DNA from: Planctomycetota bacterium
GTDB lineage: Bacteria; Planctomycetota; Brocadiia; Brocadiales; Bathyanammoxibiaceae
Direction of reading: 5' to 3'
Length of the DNA: 12,977 bases
Assembly (NCBI GenBank): GCA_030598065.1
Contig: JAUVQR010000019.1
Location: 1-12,977, forward strand
Shown here: positions 1 through 6,791 of the stretch, in pieces
How the letters are laid out: each line of letters opens with the position of its first letter
How positions within the stretch are numbered: position 1 is the stretch's first letter
Position numbers and translations under genes: made by a program
The notes under the pieces: generated by a model
Told to the model about the DNA's origin: nothing
What the model saw: the letters and a program-made list of their open reading frames with translations, nothing else
Databases searched by the model: none

Positions 1-28
1 GGCTCGTTCTGACCGACGGGAGGGGGGC

Positions 29-1363
29 TTACGCCAGGTCCTCTCCCTTGGGGAAGCCGCTCCGGTCACCTAAAGAGGAGTGAGCGTCGTCTACGGATGC
101 GCGACGGAGACCAAAAAGCCTCTTTATAGTCTCCACGTATTTGTGGCCGGCGCCGTTCTTTGCCTCCTGCCTCCCCACCTCCGCGGGTTGGTGCAGCAGC
201 TTGTTCAGCGTCCTTTCCATCGTATACTCCACCTCCTGCCACTGCGCCTCATTCACGCCACCCAACTTGCTCCTCAACCTCTTCAGTTCATCTTTACCGA
301 CAGCGTGGAAGTGCTCTCTCAGGTCCGCGATGGCAGGGCCTATCTTTACCTCCTCCATCCATGCGACAAACCGTTCAACCTCCTTTTCCACCATCGCCGT
401 ACATTTTTCCATCTCCATCTCCCGCTCGTCAACGTTCTGGTTCACGACGGACTGCAGGTCGTCGATATTGTAGAGGAAGACGTTGTCCAGCCGGGCGACC
501 TCCGGGTTTATGTCCCTCGGCACGGCAATGTCGATGAGGCACATCGGGTTCCCCTTGCGCAGCTGGATGGCCTCCATAACGTGGTCAGGATGGAGCACGT
601 AGTGGGGCGCGGAGGTAGAGCTTATTACTATATCCGCCTTGGACAACTCCTTTGTCAGGTCGTCGAAGCGTACGGCCATACCCCCATACCCCTTGGCCAG
701 ATTGACGGCCCTGTCGTAGCTCCGGTTGGAGACCATCACGGTTCTTGTGCCCTGGTCCACAAGTGACTTTAACACCAGTTCCGCCATCTCTCCCGCTCCG
801 ATTACAAAGACGGTCTTATCGGAGAAATCCTGGAATATCTTCTCAGCAAACTCAACCGAAACCGAACTGATAGACACCTTTCCCTGGGAGATGCAGGTGT
901 TGGAGTGGATGTCCTTACCTACCGAAATGGCCTGTTGGAAGAGCCGGTGCATTACCTTGCCGATTACCCCCCTTGAGGCCGCCACCGTGTACGCCTCTTT
1001 CACCTGGCTCAGAATCTGCGTCTCGCCCACCACCATGGAATCAAGACTGGACGACACGTGAAAGACATGCCTCACCAGACTCGGACCGCTGTAACAGTAC
1101 ATATGCCCCCTGAACCTATCCGTCTCTATACCGTGGAATTTGGACAAGAAACCGTACATGGTCTTCTCGTTCATGGAATCGTCCGGACAACAGACGTATA
1201 TCTCGACCCTGTTACAGGTCGAAAGTATCACCGCCTCACAGGAAGGATATTTGTTATGCAGGACTTCGAGCGCCTCGTTCACCTTTGACGGGCTAAAGGC
1301 CAACTGCTCCCTCACGTCAACGGGGGCCTTCTTATGATTTAATCCCACCACAAACAGGTTCAT
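29..1363 (-). CDS. hemA: Glutamyl-tRNA reductase
   Basis: NADPH-dependent reductase that converts glutamyl-tRNA(Glu) to glutamate-1-semialdehyde, the first committed step of C5-pathway tetrapyrrole synthesis; cytosolic. The 444-residue product is normal length for the family. With the ATG start, the N-terminal catalytic domain carries STCNRVEIY with the catalytic Cys50, His99 (VRHVFHV) and the conserved VVGETQILSQVKEAY stretch at about 111-125. A Rossmann NADPH site, VIGAGEMAELV, lies at about 187-197. A C-terminal helical dimerisation region follows. The reading frame can be extended one codon upstream to a GTG, but ATG at 1363 is preferred: it shares a base with the TGA stop of the upstream gene (TGATG) and has GAGGG just before it. 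It is therefore translationally coupled to the HemX-like gene. Any next gene of the operon lies beyond the window edge. Confidence 0.97.
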   Translation of the reverse strand: MNLFVVGLNHKKAPVDVREQLAFSPSKVNEALEVLHNKYPSCEAVILSTCNRVEIYVCCPDDSMNEKTMYGFLSKFHGIETDRFRGHMYCYSGPSLVRHVFHVSSSLDSMVVGETQILSQVKEAYTVAASRGVIGKVMHRLFQQAISVGKDIHSNTCISQGKVSISSVSVEFAEKIFQDFSDKTVFVIGAGEMAELVLKSLVDQGTRTVMVSNRSYDRAVNLAKGYGGMAVRFDDLTKELSKADIVISSTSAPHYVLHPDHVMEAIQLRKGNPMCLIDIAVPRDINPEVARLDNVFLYNIDDLQSVVNQNVDEREMEMEKCTAMVEKEVERFVAWMEEVKIGPAIADLREHFHAVGKDELKRLRSKLGGVNEAQWQEVEYTMERTLNKLLHQPAEVGRQEAKNGAGHKYVETIKRLFGLRRASVDDAHSSLGDRSGFPKGEDLA

Positions 1364-2244
1364 CACTTGCCCTCAAACTCTTTCATGATATGGTGGGGAA
1401 CTTCCTTTGTGACCTTCTGGTAGCCGTGCTGCGCGCCCAGAAGGAAGGTACCAAGAAAGGTAAACACCACCACCATAAAAGCCGCTATGGTCAGACCTGC
1501 CACCTTGTTGCCATGCATAGAGACGCCCACCCTCAGGTGCAACAACCCGGCGTAGAAGAGCCAGGTCACCAGACCCATCACCACCTTAGAGTCAAGATAC
1601 CATTGTGGCCCGAGAGCGTTGGAATATCTCATCCAAAAGGCCCCCAGCACCAGGCCCAGGGTCAGGAGAGGAAAGCCAAAGCTCAGCGCCTTCCACATCA
1701 TGGTGTCCAGCCGCTCAAGCGATGGCAGCCCATGAAAAACCGACCCAAAGAACTTGTGCTTCAACTGTCTCTGCTGGGTCAGATACATGACACTGAAGAT
1801 GAACGTGAGGGTGAATGCCGCGTAACCCATAAACATCGGAATAATATGGGCAATCAGCCAGAACTTGCTCAGGTTCGCCGGGACCACAAGGGCATTCCCC
1901 ACCAGACCCAGCGCGCAAACGCCCAGAATCGTCACGACGGGAAACAGAAAGGCCCCCATGGAAGGAATGTCGTAAATATACTCTATCGTCATGAAAACCC
2001 CGACCACGCACCAGGTAAGCAAGACGACGGACTCGTACAAATTCGTGATAGGTATATTGCCCGCCTTCACGGTGAGTAAGACGACGAGGGCCGTATGCAG
2101 GATAAACGCAGCTAAAGGCAGACGCTCAGCCCACCCTTTATCGTACCTATCCGGCCTGGTGAGACGCCCAATTTGCCACACGCCGGATAGGGCGTACAGC
2201 AGCACAACTATAGTGAATGGGTTGTATATTATCCCTATGTTCAT
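1363..2244 (-). CDS. HemX/CcsA-family multi-pass membrane protein (cytochrome c assembly type)
   Basis: Polytopic membrane protein of 293 residues with about eight hydrophobic helices, matching the cytochrome c assembly (CcsA/CcmC/HemX) superfamily. Candidate heme-contacting histidines sit in or near helices: His50 (FILHTA), His133 (WLIAHIIPMFMGYAAF) and His236 (YAGLLHLRV). The WGWD tryptophan-rich signature of true CcsA/CcmC is absent; the equivalent place reads NALGPQWYLDSKVVMGLVTW, as in HemX-type members. HemX proteins next to hemA are known to affect HemA level in Bacillus; a role here in heme supply or cytochrome c maturation is inference. The ATG at 2244 is chosen. A TTG at 2256, in frame, would add four residues and has only a weak AGG upstream. 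The gene is first in an operon with hemA. Confidence 0.83.
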   Translation of the reverse strand: MNIGIIYNPFTIVVLLYALSGVWQIGRLTRPDRYDKGWAERLPLAAFILHTALVVLLTVKAGNIPITNLYESVVLLTWCVVGVFMTIEYIYDIPSMGAFLFPVVTILGVCALGLVGNALVVPANLSKFWLIAHIIPMFMGYAAFTLTFIFSVMYLTQQRQLKHKFFGSVFHGLPSLERLDTMMWKALSFGFPLLTLGLVLGAFWMRYSNALGPQWYLDSKVVMGLVTWLFYAGLLHLRVGVSMHGNKVAGLTIAAFMVVVFTFLGTFLLGAQHGYQKVTKEVPHHIMKEFEGK

Positions 2245-2279
2245 GACAGTAACCAAGTTAACCTAAGCACAACTCTTCA

Positions 2280-2308
2280 AGTTTAAAAAAAAACCGGTAC
2301 TTAATCAA
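2280..2308 (-). promoter_or_regulatory. Candidate sigma70-type promoter for hemX-hemA
   Basis: On the minus strand TTGATT (2308-2303) and TAAACT (2285-2280) are 17 bases apart. Each matches the consensus hexamer at 4 of 6 positions. The predicted start is about 30 bases before the ATG at 2244. The spacer contains a run of nine T, which may bend the DNA or sense supercoiling. Found by eye only. Confidence 0.45.
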
Positions 2309-2447
2309 CATAATTTTATTGCCCCCCGCGAGGGATACCATCTACTGCAGTCGGCTATTGTCCAGGCGCGCAGGGGGCGCTTGACCTTTTGGCGTAAATT
2401 GATACCTTAGTGACGTTTGCCGGGGCGTAACCGCTTGTAGGGATTCA

Positions 2448-2571
2448 ACGGCCTTACACCGAATTGAACGAGTAAACCGTAAAGGGGCGCGCCTTCTAAA
2501 AGCCCCTCACACCGTGGGCTGATTCCTCTGAGAGGCCAGGGTGAGAACGCTGTAGATGCTTTCTACGGCCT
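2448..2571. other. Structured non-coding region, possible RNA element
   Basis: This part of the 470-base intergenic stretch has no convincing ORF but at least four consecutive stem-loops by eye. ACGG..TTAC (2448-2457) pairs with GTAA..CCGT (2472-2480). AGGGGC (2483-2488) pairs with GCCCCT (2502-2507). CTCAC-A-CC (2506-2513) pairs with GGGTGAG (2539-2545), enclosing GGC/GCC and a CCTC-TGA-GAGG tip. CTGTAGA (about 2550-2556) pairs with TCTACGG (about 2562-2568) with one G-U pair. A weak plus-strand promoter-like pair, TTGACC (2381-2386) and TACCTT (2403-2408), lies upstream. It could be a small RNA, a leader element or degraded sequence. It does not match the RNase P, tmRNA, SRP or common riboswitch motifs I know. 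Strand is undecided. Confidence 0.35.
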
Positions 2572-2602
2572 GTATCCTGTCACGTAACTTTTATTCTTAC
2601 TA

Positions 2603-2631
2603 TTGACAAATACGTATGTTCGTGATAGTTT
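2603..2631 (+). promoter_or_regulatory. Candidate promoter for the 2727-4385 gene cluster
   Basis: A perfect -35 hexamer TTGACA (2603-2608) is followed after 17 bases by TAGTTT (2626-2631), which keeps the key T1, A2 and T6 of the -10 box. The predicted start near 2638 gives a leader of about 90 bases before the GTG at 2727. The surroundings are AT-rich relative to the flanks. Confidence 0.5.
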
Positions 2632-2679
2632 ACCGAATCTAGGACTTTATTTCTCGAACGGCTATTGTGGCGTTATATT

Positions 2680-2700
2680 AGTTGGCTAACAGTTGGCTAA
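2680..2700 (+). repeat. Direct repeat of AGTTGGCTAA just before the RBS
   Basis: Two identical 10-base copies (2680-2689 and 2691-2700) are separated by a single C. They lie downstream of the candidate promoter and 14 bases before AGGAGG. The 11-base period equals about one helical turn, so they could be an operator half-site pair or an RNA-binding element in the leader; this is inference. Confidence 0.4.
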
Positions 2701-2726
2701 AATGAAGCAACTTAGGAGGACAGCTG

Positions 2727-3119
2727 GTGGACCCTGTAGCAAGAAACTTCGTCGCTGCTAGCGTTATATATTTCTTCATAGGAACTTGTTTGGGAGTAAT
2801 GATGGTGCTTTTCGGACTTGAAGGAAATCCGCAACTCAGATTCGCCCACTCGCACCTTAATCTTTTGGGTTGGGTGTCAATGATGATATATGGCGTTGGA
2901 TACCACATCTTGCCGAGATTCAGTGGAAACCCGGTGGCCTATCCGCAGTTTATGGGATATCATTTCTGGCTCGCCAATATTGGCCTGCTGGGGCTTGTCA
3001 GTCTTTGGGGATATTCAGTTATGTTGACAGGCGTGTTTGCATTGATGCAGGTATTAGGCGTCGGGCTCTTTACGCTAAACATCCTGGCCAGTATAAAGCC
3101 AGCCCCAGAGACGGATTGA
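2727..3119 (+). CDS. Mini heme-copper oxidase subunit I-like membrane protein
   Basis: Small integral membrane protein of 130 residues with four predicted helices (about 8-29, 44-63, 77-97 and 100-122). The stretch RFAHSHLNLLGW (38-49) followed by YGVGYHILPRF (55-65) is typical of short proteins related to subunit I of cbb3 oxidases and NorB-type NO reductases. Full subunit I has at least twelve helices, so this is a single-module relative and not a broken oxidase: it has its own perfect ribosome site AGGAGG (2714-2719), 7 bases before a GTG start. His41, His43, His60 and His79 are possible heme b ligands. No binuclear-centre copper ligand set is visible, so oxidase or NO reductase activity is not expected. 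A heme-based gas-sensing or electron-transfer role is inference. The DUF1858 gene starts 26 bases downstream and is probably co-transcribed. Confidence 0.75.
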   Translation: MDPVARNFVAASVIYFFIGTCLGVMMVLFGLEGNPQLRFAHSHLNLLGWVSMMIYGVGYHILPRFSGNPVAYPQFMGYHFWLANIGLLGLVSLWGYSVMLTGVFALMQVLGVGLFTLNILASIKPAPETD

Positions 3120-3145
3120 TCGGTTTCACAAGGAGTGATTAGAAC

Positions 3146-3370
3146 ATGAGCAAACCCCCAATCACCAAGAAGTCAAGTCTGGGAGACGTAATCAATAATT
3201 ACCCGGAGACGGAAGAGGTATTCAAGAAGTATTTCGGTTCCGGCTGCTTCACCTGCCCCGGTTCGAAGATGGAGGACATTGCCTTCGGAGCCATGATGCA
3301 CAATATGGACCCGGAGATAATAGTCAAAGAACTCAACGAGGCTATAGAGAACGCAGCCAAAAAGGAATAG
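3146..3370 (+). CDS. DUF1858 / hybrid-cluster-associated redox disulfide protein
   Basis: Soluble 74-residue protein matching the DUF1858 fold (TIGR03980, the redox-disulfide domain often found near hybrid cluster protein). It contains LGDVINNYPETEEVFKKYF, then GSGCFTCPGS with the CxxC pair Cys34/Cys37, then a helical region with MDPEIIVKELNEAIE. Related domains form the N-terminus of RIC/ScdA-type proteins that deal with nitrosative Fe-S damage. Role here is unproven: a thiol-disulfide switch, a metal ligand or an NO-responsive partner are all possible. AGGAG at 3131-3135, 10 bases before ATG, sets the start. It sits between the heme-copper-like gene and nfu, which suggests a shared heme/Fe-S/thiol function. 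Confidence 0.85.
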   Translation: MSKPPITKKSSLGDVINNYPETEEVFKKYFGSGCFTCPGSKMEDIAFGAMMHNMDPEIIVKELNEAIENAAKKE

Positions 3371-3383
3371 TTTCTCAGGACTG

Positions 3384-3412
3384 CACTTGGTACAAGCTTA
3401 TTACTGTATTAT
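3384..3412 (+). promoter_or_regulatory. Weak internal promoter candidate before nfu
   Basis: The 72-base gap before nfu contains TATTAT (3407-3412), 5 of 6 to the -10 consensus, about 30 bases before the nfu ATG. No good -35 is present at 16-18 bases; a TTGGTA (3387-3392) is only 14 bases away. An internal start is possible but weakly supported. Confidence 0.25.
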
Positions 3413-3442
3413 GTAGCATTTATTCGGAAGGAGATTGTTTCG

Positions 3443-3667
3443 ATGATAGACAATGAGAAAGTGAAGCAAGTCCTTGAAGAGATAAGGCCCGCACTACAGG
3501 CGGACGGTGGGGACATAGATTTTGTGGGCGTAGAAGACAACGTGGTAAAGGTAAGGCTGACAGGCGCCTGCGGAACGTGTCCGAGTGCCCTGGTAACGCT
3601 GAAGATGGGCGTTGAGGCAAGGCTGAAAGAGGAAATACCTGAGGTGGAGTGTGTGGAGGCCGTCTAG
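3443..3667 (+). CDS. NifU C-terminal domain (Nfu-type) Fe-S carrier
   Basis: A stand-alone NifU_C/Nfu domain of 74 residues that carries or delivers [4Fe-4S] clusters, usually as a dimer bridged by its CxxC. Visible hallmarks are IRPALQADGGDIDFVGV (14-30), the central strand VVKVRLTGACGTCPSA with Cys43 and Cys46, and LKEEIPEVECVEAV at the end, with an extra Cys70. GGAAGGAG (3426-3433), 9 bases upstream, supports this ATG. It lacks the IscU-like N-terminal scaffold domain of full NifU, as is common for Nfu proteins. The neighbouring CxxC protein and the desulfurase about 2 kb downstream point to Fe-S assembly or repair. Confidence 0.92.
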   Translation: MIDNEKVKQVLEEIRPALQADGGDIDFVGVEDNVVKVRLTGACGTCPSALVTLKMGVEARLKEEIPEVECVEAV

Positions 3668-3707
3668 GGCCTGCGCTTAAAACCTTGGTGAAAGGAGCAA
3701 CAGGCGC

Positions 3708-4385
3708 ATGAGTCTAGTTTTAGGACCCATCCATCACTGGATGCATAAAAAAATCAAGGTCTCTGAGGCCAGGGAGAAGGCCATTGTTCAGGGGCTGAAG
3801 GATAAGTTCGGCTCGGATGCCGACGGCGTGCTGACCGAGGTGTACAGCAAGTACCCGGCGTCACAGAACTACGGCAAACCCCTTGAGGAGATACTGGCGG
3901 ACGTGCCTATCCACCAGGGGATACAGAACCTGATAGATGAAGTCGAGACGCGTGAGGCGGCGATTATCACCGCCTTTGTCGGAAAATTCGGGGACGAGGC
4001 GAAAGAGGCGGCATCTCAGGCGGCGTACAAGCATGGTCAAAGCTGCGGAGAGAACGCAACGAAGGAAAAGAACCTGAATGATGACGAAAAGTCACCCGGT
4101 AAAGCGTTCGAACTCCTGCTTGATAATTACTGCGACGGCATGCCATGTGACAGAGGCGCACAGGTCCTTGACGAAACAGAGAAGAACATAGTGTGGGACC
4201 ACACCGTCTGCATACACAGCAAGTACTGGGAGGCCGTCAATGCACCCAAAGAAGCCATGTGCGACGTCCTTATTGCCTGGATATCGGGCTTTGGGAATGG
4301 CATAAACTCTTCCATCTCACATACAAGGCGCAAGTGTATCGCGCACGGCGACCAGACCTGTGAGAGTTGCTTTGAAACTGGCTAA
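3708..4385 (+). CDS. Cysteine-rich protein with internal duplication, ATC-hydrolase-like
   Basis: Soluble 225-residue protein, not firmly recognised. The C-terminal half (about 130-225) resembles the L-2-amino-thiazoline-4-carboxylate hydrolase-like family (PF14196 type), including the late CIAHGDQTCESCFE motif; enzymatic activity is not established. It has eight cysteines, at 113, 142, 147, 168, 185, 210, 218 and 221. The N-terminal half holds a two-copy repeat: residues 22-49 and 82-109 align without gaps over 28 positions, each with RExAI(V/I) and KFG, nine identities in all. AAAGGAG (3691-3697), 10 bases before ATG, fixes the start. It is the last gene of the small cluster and is followed by a terminator-like hairpin. 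The cysteines and the Fe-S neighbours suggest a metal-, thiol- or cysteine-related role. Confidence 0.55.
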   Translation: MSLVLGPIHHWMHKKIKVSEAREKAIVQGLKDKFGSDADGVLTEVYSKYPASQNYGKPLEEILADVPIHQGIQNLIDEVETREAAIITAFVGKFGDEAKEAASQAAYKHGQSCGENATKEKNLNDDEKSPGKAFELLLDNYCDGMPCDRGAQVLDETEKNIVWDHTVCIHSKYWEAVNAPKEAMCDVLIAWISGFGNGINSSISHTRRKCIAHGDQTCESCFETG

Positions 4386-4412
4386 GGGCCTTCGGTTGTG
4401 CCCTTAGCCTTT
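4380..4412 (+). terminator. Rho-independent terminator candidate
   Basis: GGCTAAGGGC (4380-4389) and GCCCTTAGCC (4400-4409) form a perfect 10-bp stem with a 10-base loop containing TTCG, followed by TTTCC. The stem includes the TAA stop codon of the upstream gene. The T-run is short, so termination may be partial. Confidence 0.65.
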
Positions 4413-4468
4413 CCTGCGCCCATACCCCACCTGAGCCTGGCCCGCCAGAAGAACGCAAGACCAAGACA

Positions 4469-5527
4469 ATGGAAGAAGACCTTTTTGACAGATATTCACG
4501 CCAGATTCTCTTCCAGCCTATAGGCGCGGACGGTCAGAAGAGGCTTTCCGGGGGCTACGCGCTCGTTGTCGGCTGCGGCGCCACCGGGAGCGCATCGGCC
4601 GGCATGCTTGCCCGGGCCGGCGTCGGCCGGCTAAAGATAATAGACAGAGATTTTCTTGAGAAATCAAACCTGCAGAGGCAGTCCCTCTTCAATGAGGAAG
4701 ACCTGCAAGCGAACCTGCCAAAGGCAATCCTGGCGGAAAGAAATCTGGGCAGGATAAACTCTTCTATAAAAATAGAGGGGGTGGTAGCCGACCTGAACCC
4801 CTCCAACATCGAGAAACTGGCGGCGGGCGCCGACGTAATACTGGACGGCACCGACAACTTTGACACACGATTCCTTATAAACGATTACTCCCTCAAGACA
4901 CGCACACCCTGGGTCTACACCGCCTGTGTCGGAAGCCAGGGGATGCTTATGAACATAGTCCCGGGAGAAACTCCGTGCCTGAGATGCCTTATGGACGGCA
5001 GCCCGCCCGCGGGCTCTCTCCCCACGTGTGAGACGGCCGGCATACTGGGTCCGACCGCTCAACTTGTAGGCGCCATTCAGGCAACCGAGGCGTTGAAGAC
5101 GCTGACGGGGCATCGCGACCGCCTTATAAAAGGTCTGGTGCGCGTCGACACCTGGACGTGGGAGTTCAGGGAACTGGACCTGTCAGACGTAAGGCCGGAA
5201 GACTGTCCGGCATGCGCGCAGGGCAGGTACGACTTCCTGCAGGCCCGGTCCGGTATGATGACATCCATCCTGTGCGGCAGTAACGCGGTGCAGGTAGTGC
5301 CGCCAAACGGGTCTAAGATAGAATTGAAGGGGCTGGCAGAGAGACTGCATTCCGCACACGGGCCAGGCGGGATTGACGACCTGTCTTACAACTCCCATCT
5401 ACTCAGGTTCCGGCTAATAGATAGAAATATCGAGATGACCGTGTTCCCGGACGGCAGGGCAATCATACAGGGCACAAAAGAGACCTCAACGGCAAGAGAC
5501 CTTTATTCAAAATACATCGGAATGTGA
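4469..5527 (+). CDS. ThiF/MoeB/HesA-family E1 adenylyltransferase
   Basis: E1-like enzyme that adenylates the C-terminal glycine of a ubiquitin-like sulfur carrier (ThiS or MoaD type) using ATP. The 352-residue product has the nucleotide site VVGCGATGSASAG (33-45), Asp59 (IIDRD), Arg70 (NLQRQ), Lys85 and DGTDNFDTR (126-134). Zinc is expected at CLRC (170, 173) and CPAC (246, 249). TCETAGILGP carries the conserved Cys187. The C-terminal domain (about 265-352, ending LYSKYIG) resembles that of Bacillus-type ThiF, and there is no rhodanese domain. I cannot separate ThiF from MoeB with confidence and leave the symbol blank. No ThiS, MoaD or thiazole synthase gene is in view. The start has no strong ribosome site. 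The cysteine desulfurase begins 33 bases downstream and is the likely sulfur donor. Confidence 0.85.
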   Translation: MEEDLFDRYSRQILFQPIGADGQKRLSGGYALVVGCGATGSASAGMLARAGVGRLKIIDRDFLEKSNLQRQSLFNEEDLQANLPKAILAERNLGRINSSIKIEGVVADLNPSNIEKLAAGADVILDGTDNFDTRFLINDYSLKTRTPWVYTACVGSQGMLMNIVPGETPCLRCLMDGSPPAGSLPTCETAGILGPTAQLVGAIQATEALKTLTGHRDRLIKGLVRVDTWTWEFRELDLSDVRPEDCPACAQGRYDFLQARSGMMTSILCGSNAVQVVPPNGSKIELKGLAERLHSAHGPGGIDDLSYNSHLLRFRLIDRNIEMTVFPDGRAIIQGTKETSTARDLYSKYIGM

Positions 5528-5560
5528 AGTTTTTTGCCGTGTCAGCGTAAAGGACTCAAC

Positions 5561-6736
5561 ATGATATACCTGGACAACGCAGCTACAAGCCTCCCCAAAC
5601 CGCCACACGTGTACAGCGTGATGGATGAGTTCTTCCGCCACAGGGCCGCGAACCCCGGAAGGGCCGGCTACAGGCTTTCGGTCGAATCGGAGCGGGAGGT
5701 GGAGGTGGCGCGCAAACTGGTGGCCGATCTGTTCGGCGCTAGAGAACCTGAGAGGATAGTTTTCACGCTAAACGCCACCGACGCCATCAACATGGCCCTC
5801 AAAGGTCTCCTCAAAGAAAAAGACCACGTAATCACCAGTAACTTGGAACATAATTCCGTCACCAGGCCGCTCTACGGTCTTGAGAAGCGGGGGCTGATAT
5901 CGGTAACCACGGTTGACGCCTCGCAGGAAGGCGTTCTTGACCCGGAATCTATTGAGCGGGCCATAAATTCGCAGACACGGCTCATCGTCATAACGCACGC
6001 CCCCAACGTCCTCGGCACCATACAGCCCGTCAGGGATATCGGCAGGGTAGCAAGGGACAGGGAAATCCTGTTCATGGTAGACGCCGCCCAGTCGGCGGGC
6101 GTCTGGCCCATTGACGTTGAAAAAGATTTCTTAGACCTGATGGCCTTTACCGGGCATAAAGGACTGTTCGGCCCCCCCGGCACCGGTGGCCTGTACGTGG
6201 GAGAGAGGGTGCCAAAAATCCTACCCTGGAGGGAGGGTGGCACCGGGACGGATTCAGAGTCGCCCACGCATCCGGAAGAATTCCCGTTTGCACTGGAGGG
6301 CGGGACGCCCAACTTCGTCGGCATTGTGGGGCTGAAGGCGGGCCTGGAGTTTATTGCGGAAAGGGGCATAGACGAGATAAGACGCCACGGGCAACAGCTA
6401 CTCAGGAAAATCCTGAATGATGTAGAAGGCGATGACAGATTTGTCCTCTACGGGCCACGTCTGCATAAACAAGAAACAGAAGACAGGCTCCCCATCGTCC
6501 CTCTCAATATAAAAGGGCTTGAGCCGTCCGTTGCCGGCGGCATCCTGGACCAGACCTACGGCATAGCGGTGCGCTCAGGGCTCCACTGCGCGCCGCTTAC
6601 ACACAAGGGCATGGGCTCGTTCCCGCACGGAGCGCTGCGCGTAAGCCCCGGCTATTTCAATACCGAAGACGATATAGTACAATTAACCAACGCCCTGAAA
6701 GAAATCGCAGACTCCGTCAGGACGCCTGCTACGTAG
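5561..6736 (+). CDS. Cysteine desulfurase, SufS-like (class V aminotransferase)
   Basis: PLP enzyme that removes sulfur from cysteine to make an enzyme-bound persulfide and alanine. With the ATG start (391 residues) it begins MIYLDNAATSLPKP, the classic desulfurase start. Key residues are His97 (NLEHNS, stacking on PLP), Asp174 (MVDAAQSAG), Lys200 in TGHKGLFGP (Schiff base) and Cys343 in RSGLHCAPL (persulfide). The sequence resembles the TIGR01977 desulfurase group. An in-frame TTG at 5534 would add nine residues that fit no family start; TAAAGGA at 5548-5554 with a 6-base spacer supports ATG 5561. Adjacent to the E1 adenylyltransferase, it probably feeds sulfur to a carrier for thiamine or molybdopterin, or to Fe-S assembly with the nearby Nfu; which is not decided by the sequence. 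Confidence 0.93.
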   Translation: MIYLDNAATSLPKPPHVYSVMDEFFRHRAANPGRAGYRLSVESEREVEVARKLVADLFGAREPERIVFTLNATDAINMALKGLLKEKDHVITSNLEHNSVTRPLYGLEKRGLISVTTVDASQEGVLDPESIERAINSQTRLIVITHAPNVLGTIQPVRDIGRVARDREILFMVDAAQSAGVWPIDVEKDFLDLMAFTGHKGLFGPPGTGGLYVGERVPKILPWREGGTGTDSESPTHPEEFPFALEGGTPNFVGIVGLKAGLEFIAERGIDEIRRHGQQLLRKILNDVEGDDRFVLYGPRLHKQETEDRLPIVPLNIKGLEPSVAGGILDQTYGIAVRSGLHCAPLTHKGMGSFPHGALRVSPGYFNTEDDIVQLTNALKEIADSVRTPAT

Positions 6737-6756
6737 GTAATACGTCTACAAGAAAT

Positions 6757-6780
6757 GCAGAGCAAGCTCTGCCACTACAA
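6757..6780 (-). repeat. TTGTAG hairpin repeat, copy 1
   Basis: Read on the minus strand: TTGTAG, two bases, then GCAGAGC-TT-GCTCTGC, a perfect 7-bp stem (6757-6772). It lies 20 bases after the desulfurase stop, so it could also shape the transcript end. Confidence 0.6.
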
Positions 6781-6791
6781 CAAAAAAATGG

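Noticed and set aside
80..766. Long plus-strand open frame of 228 codons opposite hemA
   Set aside because: Antisense shadow of a clearly conserved gene; composition is low-complexity and matches no family.
1390..2079. Plus-strand open frame of 229 codons opposite the hemX-like gene
   Set aside because: It is the complement of a well-supported membrane protein; the product is rich in His, Gln and Arg as expected of a shadow frame.
2501..2580. T-box or TPP riboswitch, from AGGGTGAGAACGC and CTGAGA
   Set aside because: Only short fragments of the conserved cores match; the remaining conserved parts are missing and the downstream gene is not a tRNA synthetase or thiamine gene.
2727..3119. Truncated pseudogene of cytochrome oxidase subunit I
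   Set aside because: Own strong ribosome site, clean start and stop, four complete helices and no oxidase remnants downstream; short stand-alone members of this type exist.
5534..5560. Upstream TTG start of the cysteine desulfurase
   Set aside because: ATG 5561 has a better ribosome site and gives the conserved MIYLDNAATS start.
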